From: Bacillota bacterium
GTDB taxonomy: Bacteria; Bacillota; Clostridia; Acetivibrionales; DSM-2933
DNA length: 64,000 nt
Assembly (NCBI GenBank): GCA_023430975.1
Contig: JAEYYB010000129.1
Coordinates: 1-64,000, forward strand
Reading direction: 5' to 3'
The translations under genes were made by a program, and so were the position numbers. A model generated the notes under the pieces. It was not told the origin of the DNA, searched no databases, and saw only the letters and a program-made list of their open reading frames with translations. Positions 54,446 to 62,987 of this stretch are shown here, piece after piece (position 1 is the stretch's first letter; every line of letters begins with the position of its first letter).

Positions 54446-54749
54446 TTTCTCGATCTCCTAAAATTTTAATAAAATTGTTCTTAAATATTAAGCGTAAGTT
54501 TAAATGAGTATTTTTAAGAATAGAATTTTTACATTAATTTATAAATAATACCATATAAATGATGTGGTATCAACAATTTATGTAATAATATAATTGGTTA
54601 TTTAGAATAATTATTGACAATTAGAATGAAATAATAGAGGATGATATAGTGTATGAGAATAAAAAGAGAGAAACAGACAAAAAGTGGTAATTGTAAGATT
54701 ATATGACACTTTTATTATAGATATAACATAAAGGATTTGAAAAGAAATT
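54446..54749. other. Divergent intergenic region
   Basis: 304 bp between divergent genes. Toward the + gene there is TTGACA (54614-54619) and an extended -10 TGATATAGT (54642-54650), but they are too far apart (25 bp) to form one standard promoter. A weak hairpin AAAAGTG/CACTTTT (54680-54713) precedes the GTPase gene and might be a leader element. Confidence 0.4.
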
Positions 54750-57392
54750 ATGAGAAAGTTAGTTATCGGAATACTTGCACATGTGGATGCAGGAAAGACA
54801 ACACTATCAGAGGGTTTGCTATATATAAGCGGCAGGATAAGGAAGCTTGGAAGGGTGGATAATAAGGATGCTTATTTAGATACAAATGAGCTGGAAAGGG
54901 CTAGGGGTATCACCATTTTCGCCAAGCAGGCCATATTTGAAATAGATGGTACAAGGATTATTTTGTTGGATACCCCAGGCCATGTAGATTTTTCAGCTGA
55001 AATGGAGAGAACACTTCAGGTACTGGATTATGCAATTTTAGTGATAAGTGGTGCTGATGGAGTGCAGGGGCATACCAAAACTTTATGGCGGCTGCTTGAG
55101 ATGTATAAGATACCAGTGTTTTTATTCGTCAATAAGATGGATCAGAATGGTACGGATAGGGACAAGTTAATAAATAGAATTAAAAAACAGTTGGATGATA
55201 GATGCATTGAATTTGGACAAGTTAAGGAAGATGTTTTTTATGACCAATTGGCAATGTGTGATGAAATTATGATGGATTCTTATCTGAAAACAGGACATAT
55301 TGAAACTGAACAGATTGGTATGGCTGTCAAGGAACGCAAAGTATTTCCGTGTTTTTTTGGTTCAGCCTTGAAATTGGAAGGTGTTGATGGGTTTATCCAT
55401 GATTTGGTAAAGTATGCAAAAGCACCAAGCTATCCTGATGAATTTGGGGCTAAAATATTCAAAATAACAAGAGACGAGCAGGGTAACCGACTTACACACA
55501 TGAAGATAACGGGCGGGAAGCTTAAGGTGAAAGATGTGTTGACCAATGGGGTATGGGAAGAGAAAATAAATCAAATTCGTATCTATTCAGGTCAGAGATT
55601 TGAGCCGGTAAATGAGGTTGATGGAGGTTCTGTAGTTGCAGTAACAGGGTTAAGTGAATCTAGGCCAGGTGATGGTTTGGGAATAGAGGAGGTTTCAGCA
55701 GCACCTGTATTAGAGCCGGTGCTGCTTTATCGAATAGTGCTGCCTGAAGGCTGCGATCCAAGAGTAATGATTCCAAAGCTTCGTCAGATTGAGGAAGAGG
55801 AACCGGAGATCCAAATTGTCTGGGATGAACAGCTGCAGGAAATTCAGGCAAAGATAATGGGGGAAGTGCAGATTGAAATTCTTAGAAGCCTTATTAAAAG
55901 CCGATTTGATGTGGATGTGGCATTTGATGAAGGAAGGATTGTATATAAAGAGACTATTGAAAATGTTGTTGAAGGTGTAGGGCACTTTGAACCATTGAGG
56001 CATTATGCGGAAGTCCACCTGTTATTGGAGCCTGGAGAGCTGGGAAGTGGTCTTAAGTATAGATCAGAATGCAGTGAGGATGTATTAAGTAAAAGCTGGC
56101 AAAGACTTATCTTGACCCATCTGGAAGAAAAAGCTCATAAAGGTGTTCTAACAGGATCAGCTATTACAGACATGAAAATAACTTTAGTATCAGGAAGAGC
56201 ACACAATAAACATACAGAGGGCGGCGATTTTAGAGAGGCTACCTATCGTGCAGTGCGGCAGGGCTTAAAGGAGGCGGAATCCATTTTATTGGAGCCATAT
56301 TATGCATTCCAGTTGGAACTCCCTGAGAAAATGGTAGGAAGGGCCATGACTGATATTGAGAATATGCATGGCACATCAGAAATTTCCCAGATAAATGGCG
56401 ATATGGCAGTTCTTATTGGGAGTGCACCGGTTATCACTATGAGGAATTATCAGATGGAGGTAACGGCGTATACAAAAGGACTTGGCAGGTTGTTCTGCAG
56501 CCTTAAAGGATATGAACCATGCCATAATGCACATGAGGTGATAGAACGTATAGGATATGATTCCGAAAGAGATGTGGAAAATCCCACAGGTTCTGTGTTT
56601 TGTGCACAAGGGGCAGGCTTTTTGGTAGAATGGGATGAAGTAAAGAATTATATGCATGTTGAAAGCTTTTTGCAGAATAGATCCAATTTGGAGGAAACAA
56701 ACCCAAAATACATAACATATTCAGAAGATAGGTCAATCAGCTTGGAAGAAATTGATCAAATTATAAATAAAACCTTTTATGCAAACCAGGGTAAGAAGGT
56801 TGTCTGGAAAAAAGAAAGAATAAATTATGAAAGCAATTATAAACCTGACGATTATGCTAACCGACAAAAGGAAAAAAAAGAGGATTACCTTCTTGTGGAT
56901 GGCTACAATATTATCTTTGCATGGCCGGAACTTAAAGAGCTTGCAGATGAAAACATGGATTCTGCAAAAATAAAATTGCTTGATTTTCTAAGTAATTACC
57001 AGTGGATTCGGAAATGTCACATTATTGCAGTGTTTGATGCTTATCGTGTTCAGGGACATCGTGAAGAAGTAATTGATTATTATAATATCCATCTGGTATA
57101 TACCAGAGAGGCACAAACAGCGGATAATTATATTGAAAAATTCGCTCATGACAATAAGAAAAACTATAATATAACAGTTGCTACATCGGACGGTTTACAG
57201 CAGATGATTGTAAGAGGTGAGGGATGCTTCCTGTTATCTGCCAGGGAACTGTATGCAGAGATAATAGGAGCCAATAATAAAATGATGAAGGAATATAAGG
57301 AAATGGCAGGAATAGATCGCAATTATCTGGTTGATTCATTGCCTCAGGAAGTAAAAAAGAAGATGGAGGATATCGTTAAGAAGGAAGATTAA
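54750..57392 (+). CDS. Tet(M)/EF-G-like ribosomal GTPase fused to NYN (YacP/Rae1) domain
   Basis: 880 residues. The first ~640 follow the ribosomal protection protein plan: GILAHVDAGKTTL (G1), RGITIF, LLDTPGHVDF (G3), FVNKMDQNGTDR (G4), then EF-G-like domains II-V. From ~705 a NYN/PIN-like domain begins (LLVDGYNIIFAWPEL, IIAVFDAYRVQGH, TADNYIEKFA, VATSDGLQQ), with the acidic residues of YacP/Rae1, a ribosome-dependent mRNA endonuclease in Bacillus. The fusion could bring RNA cleavage to the ribosomal A site. It may give resistance to, or sense, ribosome inhibitors, but such fusions also occur as uncharacterised GTPases in clostridia. Ribosome site is modest (aaaagaaatt). Confidence 0.85.
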   Translation: MRKLVIGILAHVDAGKTTLSEGLLYISGRIRKLGRVDNKDAYLDTNELERARGITIFAKQAIFEIDGTRIILLDTPGHVDFSAEMERTLQVLDYAILVISGADGVQGHTKTLWRLLEMYKIPVFLFVNKMDQNGTDRDKLINRIKKQLDDRCIEFGQVKEDVFYDQLAMCDEIMMDSYLKTGHIETEQIGMAVKERKVFPCFFGSALKLEGVDGFIHDLVKYAKAPSYPDEFGAKIFKITRDEQGNRLTHMKITGGKLKVKDVLTNGVWEEKINQIRIYSGQRFEPVNEVDGGSVVAVTGLSESRPGDGLGIEEVSAAPVLEPVLLYRIVLPEGCDPRVMIPKLRQIEEEEPEIQIVWDEQLQEIQAKIMGEVQIEILRSLIKSRFDVDVAFDEGRIVYKETIENVVEGVGHFEPLRHYAEVHLLLEPGELGSGLKYRSECSEDVLSKSWQRLILTHLEEKAHKGVLTGSAITDMKITLVSGRAHNKHTEGGDFREATYRAVRQGLKEAESILLEPYYAFQLELPEKMVGRAMTDIENMHGTSEISQINGDMAVLIGSAPVITMRNYQMEVTAYTKGLGRLFCSLKGYEPCHNAHEVIERIGYDSERDVENPTGSVFCAQGAGFLVEWDEVKNYMHVESFLQNRSNLEETNPKYITYSEDRSISLEEIDQIINKTFYANQGKKVVWKKERINYESNYKPDDYANRQKEKKEDYLLVDGYNIIFAWPELKELADENMDSAKIKLLDFLSNYQWIRKCHIIAVFDAYRVQGHREEVIDYYNIHLVYTREAQTADNYIEKFAHDNKKNYNITVATSDGLQQMIVRGEGCFLLSARELYAEIIGANNKMMKEYKEMAGIDRNYLVDSLPQEVKKKMEDIVKKED

Positions 57393-57691
57393 AAGAATAC
57401 AGCTTGCACTAACCTCTTATGCACCGCCGAAAAATCTAAGTTTCATCAAATTTGCCTCCGGAAGTTATTTTATGGCACGGTGCTACTTTTCAAGGGGGAA
57501 TTAAGGAAGTCTAAAATATTACTAAGAATATTATTGTAAATAAGTAATGAAAAGACACTAATTCACAAATTCAACAATATAATAGTATAAAAGATTCAAT
57601 GTAACTATTTAAGGATAATTTGAATGAGTTTGATTTTGTGATTATCCCTGGATGCTGCATTTTTTGAAGCTTTTGCACAAGGAGGTTAATT

Positions 57692-58138
57692 GTGAGAAGA
57701 TTAAACCCTGAAAAGCTGTATGTTGAATTCAGACCTGGTGTTGCAATCACTGAGCCAGTAGTTGGCCGTAAGTATACATTAACCCACTCGGATATGACGG
57801 CAGACCTTTTTCTTACCATAGGTATTCAGTTTGCCTATGATAAGATAAACGCCATGAGAGATGAGGTGCTTGCAGAATGGAGAACTAATAATGGATTTCC
57901 ATTTCTATTTGGATATGTTTATGTTGATGGTAAATTTGGCCCAGCAGTATCTGTTGTGCGTAATACAATTTTTAGGCGTGAGCTGCCATTAGCTTTAGAA
58001 GCTCTTAGATACGGTGATAGAGGACTTTATGATTCACATCCAGCTTTAGACAATGCACCCATATGGATACATTTTGACTCAACAAACCCTGAGTTTAATC
58101 GCTTTGAGAATTGGGGTACTCCTAATGATTATAAATAA
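57692..58138 (+). CDS. Staygreen-family protein
   Basis: 148 residues closely fitting the Staygreen (SGR) domain: LNPEKLYVEFRPGV, KYTLTHSDMTADLFLTIG, VYVDGKFGP, FRRELPLALEALRYGDRG and DNAPIWIHFDSTNPEFNRFENWG. Plant SGR removes Mg from chlorophyll a, and some bacterial homologues show this activity in vitro. The native role in a non-photosynthetic clostridium is unknown. GTG start with aaggagg at 57679-57685. Alone in its transcription unit. Confidence 0.85.
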   Translation: MRRLNPEKLYVEFRPGVAITEPVVGRKYTLTHSDMTADLFLTIGIQFAYDKINAMRDEVLAEWRTNNGFPFLFGYVYVDGKFGPAVSVVRNTIFRRELPLALEALRYGDRGLYDSHPALDNAPIWIHFDSTNPEFNRFENWGTPNDYK

Positions 58139-58222
58139 TCTTTGACGGCAGATCCCAAGGTATGCAGCCGAAATATGCATATTAAAAAAGAACATAGAGA
58201 AGTGAGAGTTTCTATATACCTA

Positions 58223-58254
58223 AAAGCCGCTCGCTTTATAAAGCAGGCGGCTTT
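58223..58254 (+). terminator. Terminator of Staygreen gene
   Basis: AAAGCCGC (58223-58230) pairs with GCGGCTTT (58247-58254), and an inner GCTTTATAAAGC extends the fold. GC-rich stem 85 bp past the stop; only three T at the base of the stem. Confidence 0.55.
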
Positions 58255-58270
58255 AATACTATTGGGTTGT

Positions 58271-58429
58271 TTAATATTGTGCGAAACCTAAACCGCGATT
58301 CTTAAGGTTTTGAACGATGGTGGCAATAGCCGAGTCAGTTGTTTGGTACTGATCATGCATCAATGGGTTACCACCGGACTGCAAGCTGGAATGATTGACT
58401 GAGTGGTAGCACAGACGATTCAACTGCAT
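58271..58429 (-). pseudogene. 3' remnant of a polysaccharide deacetylase (CE4/NodB type)
   Basis: A 52-codon minus-strand frame reads ...SGGNPLMHDQYQTT, then AIATIVQNLKNRGLGFAQY and stop. This is the usual C-terminal segment of NodB-type deacetylases (LMHD motif, T-x-x-AI-x-x-I-x-x-L-x-x-RG). The catalytic N-terminal part, including the metal-binding Asp motif, is missing upstream, so this is a relic, perhaps of a former secreted carbohydrate enzyme. Confidence 0.6.
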
Positions 58430-58593
58430 TTGCTAATGTAAATCTTTTTTGTAACATATACAATTCCAAAATCATTCACATATTTTTAAAATTTGAATAT
58501 CATGTTATTGTCGAGTATATAAACATTCGGTTTATTGTATTGGATCAGAAATAATTTGAGATATTCCCCTATAAACTTTTGGGAGTGATTAAG

Positions 58594-59120
58594 TTGAATG
58601 ATATTAATACATGCAATAACTGGTATGCACTTTTTGTTATGACCGGGAAGGAAGAGATATTAAAGGAAAGACTCCAGTATAGACTAAGGTATAAAAATCT
58701 AAGGGTAATTGTACCTAAAAGACGGCTAAGAGAAAAAAAAACGGTATTTGGGAATATAAGCTAAGACCATTGTTTCCGGGATATGTATTGTTGAACGGCT
58801 ATTTAGGACCGGATGAATACTATTTGTTAAAGGATATACCTGATCTGATCAGGGTTTTAAAGGATGACTGTGATCCGTATATAATTGACCAAAGCGAGAT
58901 AAATGTCATTGGAAGGCTTATTTCCAATAACGGTATAATTGAGCCTTCACATATAAGACTAAATGAAGGAAAAGTTGTTGTGGTCGACGGGCCTCTTTTA
59001 GGTATGGAGGGTATGATTCAAAAACTGGACAAGAGAAAAGGAAGAGTAAAACTAAGAGTAAATTTTATGAGTGAATCCAGACTAATTGAGCTGTCAGTTT
59101 CTATGGTTCAGCCCATTTAA
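58594..59120 (+). CDS. loaP: LoaP/NusG-type antiterminator, split by frameshift in A9 run
   Basis: Two frames together encode one ~176-residue NusG paralogue. Frame 1 (58594-58764) has NNWYALFVMTGKEE and VPKRRLREKK. At nine A (58733-58741) the frame must slip by -1 (or gain one A) to read NGIWEYKLRPLFPGYVLL, IPDLIRVLKDD and the KOW-type end EGKVVVVDGPLLGMEG to 59120. TTG 58594 is set by gggagtg. LoaP proteins drive processive antitermination of long polysaccharide or antibiotic operons, and a glycan operon with a terminator in its leader follows. The break could be mutation, sequencing error, or programmed slippage on A AAA AAA. Confidence 0.78.
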
Positions 59121-59520
59121 AAATCGGATCTTCATGCTTTATGTTTCGGCTTGGCTTGAAGTGAAGAGGTTATATTGATGATATTGCTGTATTCCTTATT
59201 GTGTTGAGGATAAGGTATTAGGTAAAAAGCTGTAGGATTTTGTATTTTACCACCTGAAGCCATAGGAGATGTTTGTACAGGCAATTGTATTTACAGGGTT
59301 GAATGAGAAGGGAAAGCAAATCAATTATAAAAGTCATACTGTATCTGTGTTGGGAAATTTTGTATTAAAAAATTCAGCGGGACTAAGAAAAAAGATTTTA
59401 TTTTCTTAGTCCCCTTTACATTTATGGGAAGTAATATTTTCAACATGCTTCAATAAGAATTTCTGATATTCTTGCCTATTTATAAAAACTTAATTTTTGT
59501 TTTGAAAAGGAGTAATAGTA
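59121..59520 (+). other. Leader between antiterminator and glycan operon
   Basis: 400 bp with no convincing gene. A 46-codon frame (59269-59409) runs through the terminator stem and has no proper ribosome site. The perfect hairpin at 59379-59413 is the main feature. A LoaP/RfaH-type loading element would be expected here but I could not define one. Confidence 0.5.
59379..59413 (+). terminator. Leader terminator before glycan operon
   Basis: GGGACTAAGAAAA (59379-59391) and TTTTCTTAGTCCC (59401-59413) pair perfectly over 13 bp around a 9-base loop, followed by CTTTACATTT. It would stop transcription from the antiterminator gene unless overridden. Confidence 0.7.
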
Positions 59521-60636
59521 ATGGCTGAGAAGATTTGGTTGGCGTCCCCTCATATGAGCGAAGAGGGGTATGAGATGGCGTATGTAAAGGAAGCATTTGA
59601 TACAAATTGGATAGCTCCACTTGGACCAAATGTCACTGAATTTGAAAACGAATTAGCGGCGAAGGTAGGTGCCAAAGCAGCCTCAGCAACAACAACCGGA
59701 ACTGCCGCAATTCATCTTGCACTTAAGTTGGCTGGGGTTAAAGAGGATGACATCGTTCTTTGCCAATCGTTGACTTTCTCGGCTTCAGCAAATCCAATTA
59801 TATATGAGAAAGCTACTCCGGTTTTTATAGATAGTGATTTTTCTACCTGGAATATGGATCCAGCAATATTAGAACGGGCTTTATTGAAATATGGAGATCG
59901 TGTGAAGGCAGTAATAGTGGTTCATCTTTATGGTCTGGCAGCGGATATGGATAAAATCGTTGAACTTTGCAATAAGTACAAAGTAGTACTTATTGAAGAT
60001 GCGGCAGAATCACTTGGAACTTATTATAAAGGCAAACACACTGGAACATTTGGTGAGTTTGGTGTGTTTAGCTTTAATGGCAATAAGATTATAACCACCT
60101 CAGGTGGAGGTATGCTTGTTTCTGATAACGAAGAGAAGATTGCTAAAACCAGGTTCTGGGCAACACAAGCCAGGGACAAAGCAAGGCACTACCAGCATAG
60201 TGAATTAGGGTTTAATTACCGAATGAGCAATGTTGTAGCCGGGATTGGTAGAGGGCAGCTTAAAGTGTTGGAACAGAGAGTAGCTAAGAAGAAGTACATC
60301 TTTAAATATTATAAGAGAGAACTAAGTGGTCTTGATGGCGTAGAATTTATGCCTATAAATGATTGGAATGAGCCCAACTACTGGTTAAGTGTATTGACTT
60401 TAAATGGCCCAGTGAGGCCTATTCAAATAATGGAAGCTTTAGAGGCTCAGAATATCGAATCGCGTCCTGTATGGAAGCCTATGCATATGCAGCCTTTCTT
60501 TGAGAAATATGATTTTGTTGGTGGAGATGTGAGTGAAAGGTTATTTGAGAATGGTGTTTGCTTGCCAAGTGATACAAAGATGACAGATGAGGATTTAGAT
60601 AGGGTTTGTAAGATAGCCAAGGGGTTGTGGAGATAG
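59521..60636 (+). CDS. DegT/PglE-type nucleotide-sugar aminotransferase
   Basis: 371 residues: HMSEEGYEMAYVKEAFDTNWIAP split opening typical of the family, TTTGTAAIHLAL, VVHLYGLAADMD, IEDAAESLGTYYKG, PLP Lys in SFNGNKIITTSGGG, LGFNYRMSNV. Matches PglE/DegT enzymes that aminate UDP-4-keto-6-deoxy sugars. The phosphoglycosyl transferase-acetyltransferase next to it supports a diacetamido-trideoxyhexose (bacillosamine-like) pathway. Aaaggagtaatagta precedes ATG. Confidence 0.87.
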   Translation: MAEKIWLASPHMSEEGYEMAYVKEAFDTNWIAPLGPNVTEFENELAAKVGAKAASATTTGTAAIHLALKLAGVKEDDIVLCQSLTFSASANPIIYEKATPVFIDSDFSTWNMDPAILERALLKYGDRVKAVIVVHLYGLAADMDKIVELCNKYKVVLIEDAAESLGTYYKGKHTGTFGEFGVFSFNGNKIITTSGGGMLVSDNEEKIAKTRFWATQARDKARHYQHSELGFNYRMSNVVAGIGRGQLKVLEQRVAKKKYIFKYYKRELSGLDGVEFMPINDWNEPNYWLSVLTLNGPVRPIQIMEALEAQNIESRPVWKPMHMQPFFEKYDFVGGDVSERLFENGVCLPSDTKMTDEDLDRVCKIAKGLWR

Positions 60637-61875
60637 ATGGGAACCCAAACTAAAAGAAATGCAGTGGTATTAAGTGAAGAAGGTATTTACAAGAAATATA
60701 TTAAAAGGCCAATAGATTTTATTTTAGCTGGCATCGCTCTTATTATTTTAGGTCCTGTCCTATTAACAGTAGCGATTCTTGTGAAAATTAAACTAGGTGG
60801 CCCGGTAATTTTTAAGCAAGATAGGCCTGGAATTAATGAAAAAATATTTACAATATATAAATTCAGGACAATGACTGATGAGAAAGATGAGGATGGAGAG
60901 TTATTACCTGATAGTATAAGGCTTACAAAGTTTGGCAAGTTTTTAAGATCAACGTCATTAGATGAACTCCCTGAACTTTGGAATATAGTTCGTGGAGATA
61001 TGGCAATTGTCGGACCAAGGCCATTAGCTACTATCTATCTACCATATTACAACGAGATTGAAAAACGACGCCATGATGTTAGACCAGGATTAACAGGGTT
61101 GGCCCAGATTAACGGAAGAAATACAGTGACATGGGAAGAGAGATTTGCTTATGACATTCAATATATAACTAAAATAACTTTCTTGGGGGATATAAAAATA
61201 ATTTTTGAAACAATGTTAAAAGTTTTTAAGCAGGAGGGTATATCAGTAAGAGGGACTTCTGGGGTAGTAGATTTTCATAAACATAGAATGAAACAAGAAA
61301 AAAGCACATTCTTAATTAATGACAGTTACACGAAGGGTGGTTATAAAATGCTGTTAATTGATGAAAATATAGTACTTCGTGCCATAGAAGAAAAAGACGC
61401 TAACTTTTTAAAAGATATGATAAACGATCCTGAATTAGAGAATATGGTTCTTGGATGGTCATTACCTGTTTCTTCAAAAATACAAGCAGAATGGATTAAT
61501 AATCTAAAGTCTGATGATATGAAATTTATTATAGAAGTAAATCTTATGGCAGTAGGAATGGCTTCCATAAGTTCATTTGATTTTAAAAATTCTGTTGCGA
61601 ATTTAAATATCAAATTAAAGAGTGATGATTTTAGAGGAAAGGGCATCGGAACCAGAACAATTAGAATTTTAATTGGTTACTGTTTTGATGAATTGAACTT
61701 GAATTGTTTGACAGCCAATATATTGGAATACAATAATCCGTCCCAGAAGGTCTTTGAAAAGTGTGGATTTAAAAAAGATGGGGTTTTACGATCTAGAATT
61801 TACAAAAGAGGTAAGTATCATAATGTACTATCCTATTCTTTGTTGCGAAGCGAGTATCAAAAATGCGAGAGATAG
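60637..61875 (+). CDS. Phosphoglycosyl transferase (PglC-like) fused to GNAT acetyltransferase
   Basis: 412 residues. Residues ~15-215 are a small bacterial sugar transferase: one membrane re-entrant helix (FILAGIALIILGPVLLTVA), IFKQDRPG, YKFRTM, STSLDELPELWNIVRGDMA, VGPRP, RPGLTGLAQINGRN. Residues ~235-410 are a GNAT domain (LRAIEEKDANFLKDMINDP, FRGKGIGTRTIRILIGYCF, NPSQKVFEKCGFKKDGVLR). The gene begins directly after the previous stop. The acetyltransferase probably N-acetylates the 4-amino sugar made by the aminotransferase, and the transferase moves it to undecaprenyl phosphate. In the Pgl pathway these are two proteins (PglD, PglC) and the acetyltransferase has a different fold. Confidence 0.88.
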   Translation: MGTQTKRNAVVLSEEGIYKKYIKRPIDFILAGIALIILGPVLLTVAILVKIKLGGPVIFKQDRPGINEKIFTIYKFRTMTDEKDEDGELLPDSIRLTKFGKFLRSTSLDELPELWNIVRGDMAIVGPRPLATIYLPYYNEIEKRRHDVRPGLTGLAQINGRNTVTWEERFAYDIQYITKITFLGDIKIIFETMLKVFKQEGISVRGTSGVVDFHKHRMKQEKSTFLINDSYTKGGYKMLLIDENIVLRAIEEKDANFLKDMINDPELENMVLGWSLPVSSKIQAEWINNLKSDDMKFIIEVNLMAVGMASISSFDFKNSVANLNIKLKSDDFRGKGIGTRTIRILIGYCFDELNLNCLTANILEYNNPSQKVFEKCGFKKDGVLRSRIYKRGKYHNVLSYSLLRSEYQKCER

Positions 61876-62987
61876 GTAGTGAGTTTTGGCTGGACTGCAT
61901 CCCAAGCGAATATACCGTAAAACCGCCAAGCTGGCTCAATTTGGGTAAAGATTATCGCCTTCTTCTTTCTGGGCGGACAGCAATTGATTATGTACTAAGA
62001 GATATCACGACAACAGTTAAATCTGTATATTTTCCTTCTTATTGTTGTAGTTCGATGTTACAACCATTTATTGATAGAGGTATTCAAATTGATTTATATA
62101 AGGTTATTTTTTCTAATGAAGGATTAGAGTATATAGTAGATCAAGATAAATCATGTGATGTTTTTTTCTCCACCAGCTATTTCGGATTTTCCAGCACAGT
62201 AATGGATTCAATAATTAAAGCATTCAAAAGCAAAGGCACAATTGTTATTGAAGATATAACCCATCGTTTATTAAGTGAACAACCATGTTGTAATGAATCT
62301 GACTACACAGTTGCGAGTCTAAGGAAATGGTTTGCCATTCCTAGTGGTGGTTTGGCTGCAAAACAGAAAGGTAAGTTTTCCAGACAAACATTGAACCCAC
62401 CAATGCCATTATTAATAAATACTAAGATAAAAGCTATGACCAAAAAGGAGGAATATATTAAGGAATATGAGAAGCAAACACTAATAAAAGAGAGTAATAA
62501 GGAAGATTTTTTAGAAATGTACTCTCAATTTAATAAGAGCCTTCATCTTGATTATAAAAGTATTGAAATCGATGGAGTATCTAGAAGTATTTTATCTACA
62601 ATTGATATAGATACGATAAAAAAGAAACGTCGAGAAAATGCATTTTATATCAATGAGGCTGTAAAAAAACTCAACAATATAAAACTCAACAATACAAAAC
62701 TTAATAATATAAAACCATTAATAAGCAATTCTGATTTTTCTAAAGATTGCCCGTTGTTTTTTCCCATAAGAGCAAGAAAAGATATAAGAGATGCACTTAA
62801 AAATTATTTGATAACTAATAGAATGTATTGTCCAATTCATTGGCCTATTCCTGATGAATTTTGTCTTAGTACCGATACAAGTGATGTATATCTTGAAGAG
62901 TTATCTTTAATTTGTGACCAAAGATATGATTTGTATGATATGAAGAGGTTAGTAAATACGATAGGAGGGTTCTTAAGTACTATATGA
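61863..62987 (+). CDS. DegT-like fold-type I protein of glycan operon
   Basis: 374 residues. SGRTAIDYVL, YFPSYCCSSML, VFFSTSYFGFSS, IVIEDITHRLL and a PLP-lysine-like TVASLRKWFAIPSGG identify a DegT-family relative. Residues ~275-290 repeat LNNIKLNNTKLNNIK, a low-complexity insert. Overlaps both neighbours slightly (13 and 4 bp). Aminotransferase activity on a sugar or lipid-linked intermediate is possible; substrate not evident. Confidence 0.72.
   Translation: MREIGSEFWLDCIPSEYTVKPPSWLNLGKDYRLLLSGRTAIDYVLRDITTTVKSVYFPSYCCSSMLQPFIDRGIQIDLYKVIFSNEGLEYIVDQDKSCDVFFSTSYFGFSSTVMDSIIKAFKSKGTIVIEDITHRLLSEQPCCNESDYTVASLRKWFAIPSGGLAAKQKGKFSRQTLNPPMPLLINTKIKAMTKKEEYIKEYEKQTLIKESNKEDFLEMYSQFNKSLHLDYKSIEIDGVSRSILSTIDIDTIKKKRRENAFYINEAVKKLNNIKLNNTKLNNIKPLISNSDFSKDCPLFFPIRARKDIRDALKNYLITNRMYCPIHWPIPDEFCLSTDTSDVYLEELSLICDQRYDLYDMKRLVNTIGGFLSTI

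Larger units (their letters stand above)
58139..58593. other. Intergenic region with terminator and gene remnant
   Basis: 455 bp holding a hairpin after the Staygreen gene (58223-58254), a minus-strand deacetylase remnant (58271-58429), and presumably the promoter of the antiterminator gene (weak TTGTCG 58508-58513 with TTTATT/TATTGT 17-19 bp on). Confidence 0.5.

Noticed and set aside
54750..57392. Calling this gene a true tet(M)-class resistance gene
   Set aside because: The extra NYN domain and chromosomal context without mobile-element genes argue for a separate clostridial family; resistance was not inferred as fact.
59269..59409. 46-codon frame in the glycan-operon leader
   Set aside because: It runs through the terminator stem and its apparent Shine-Dalgarno abuts the ATG.
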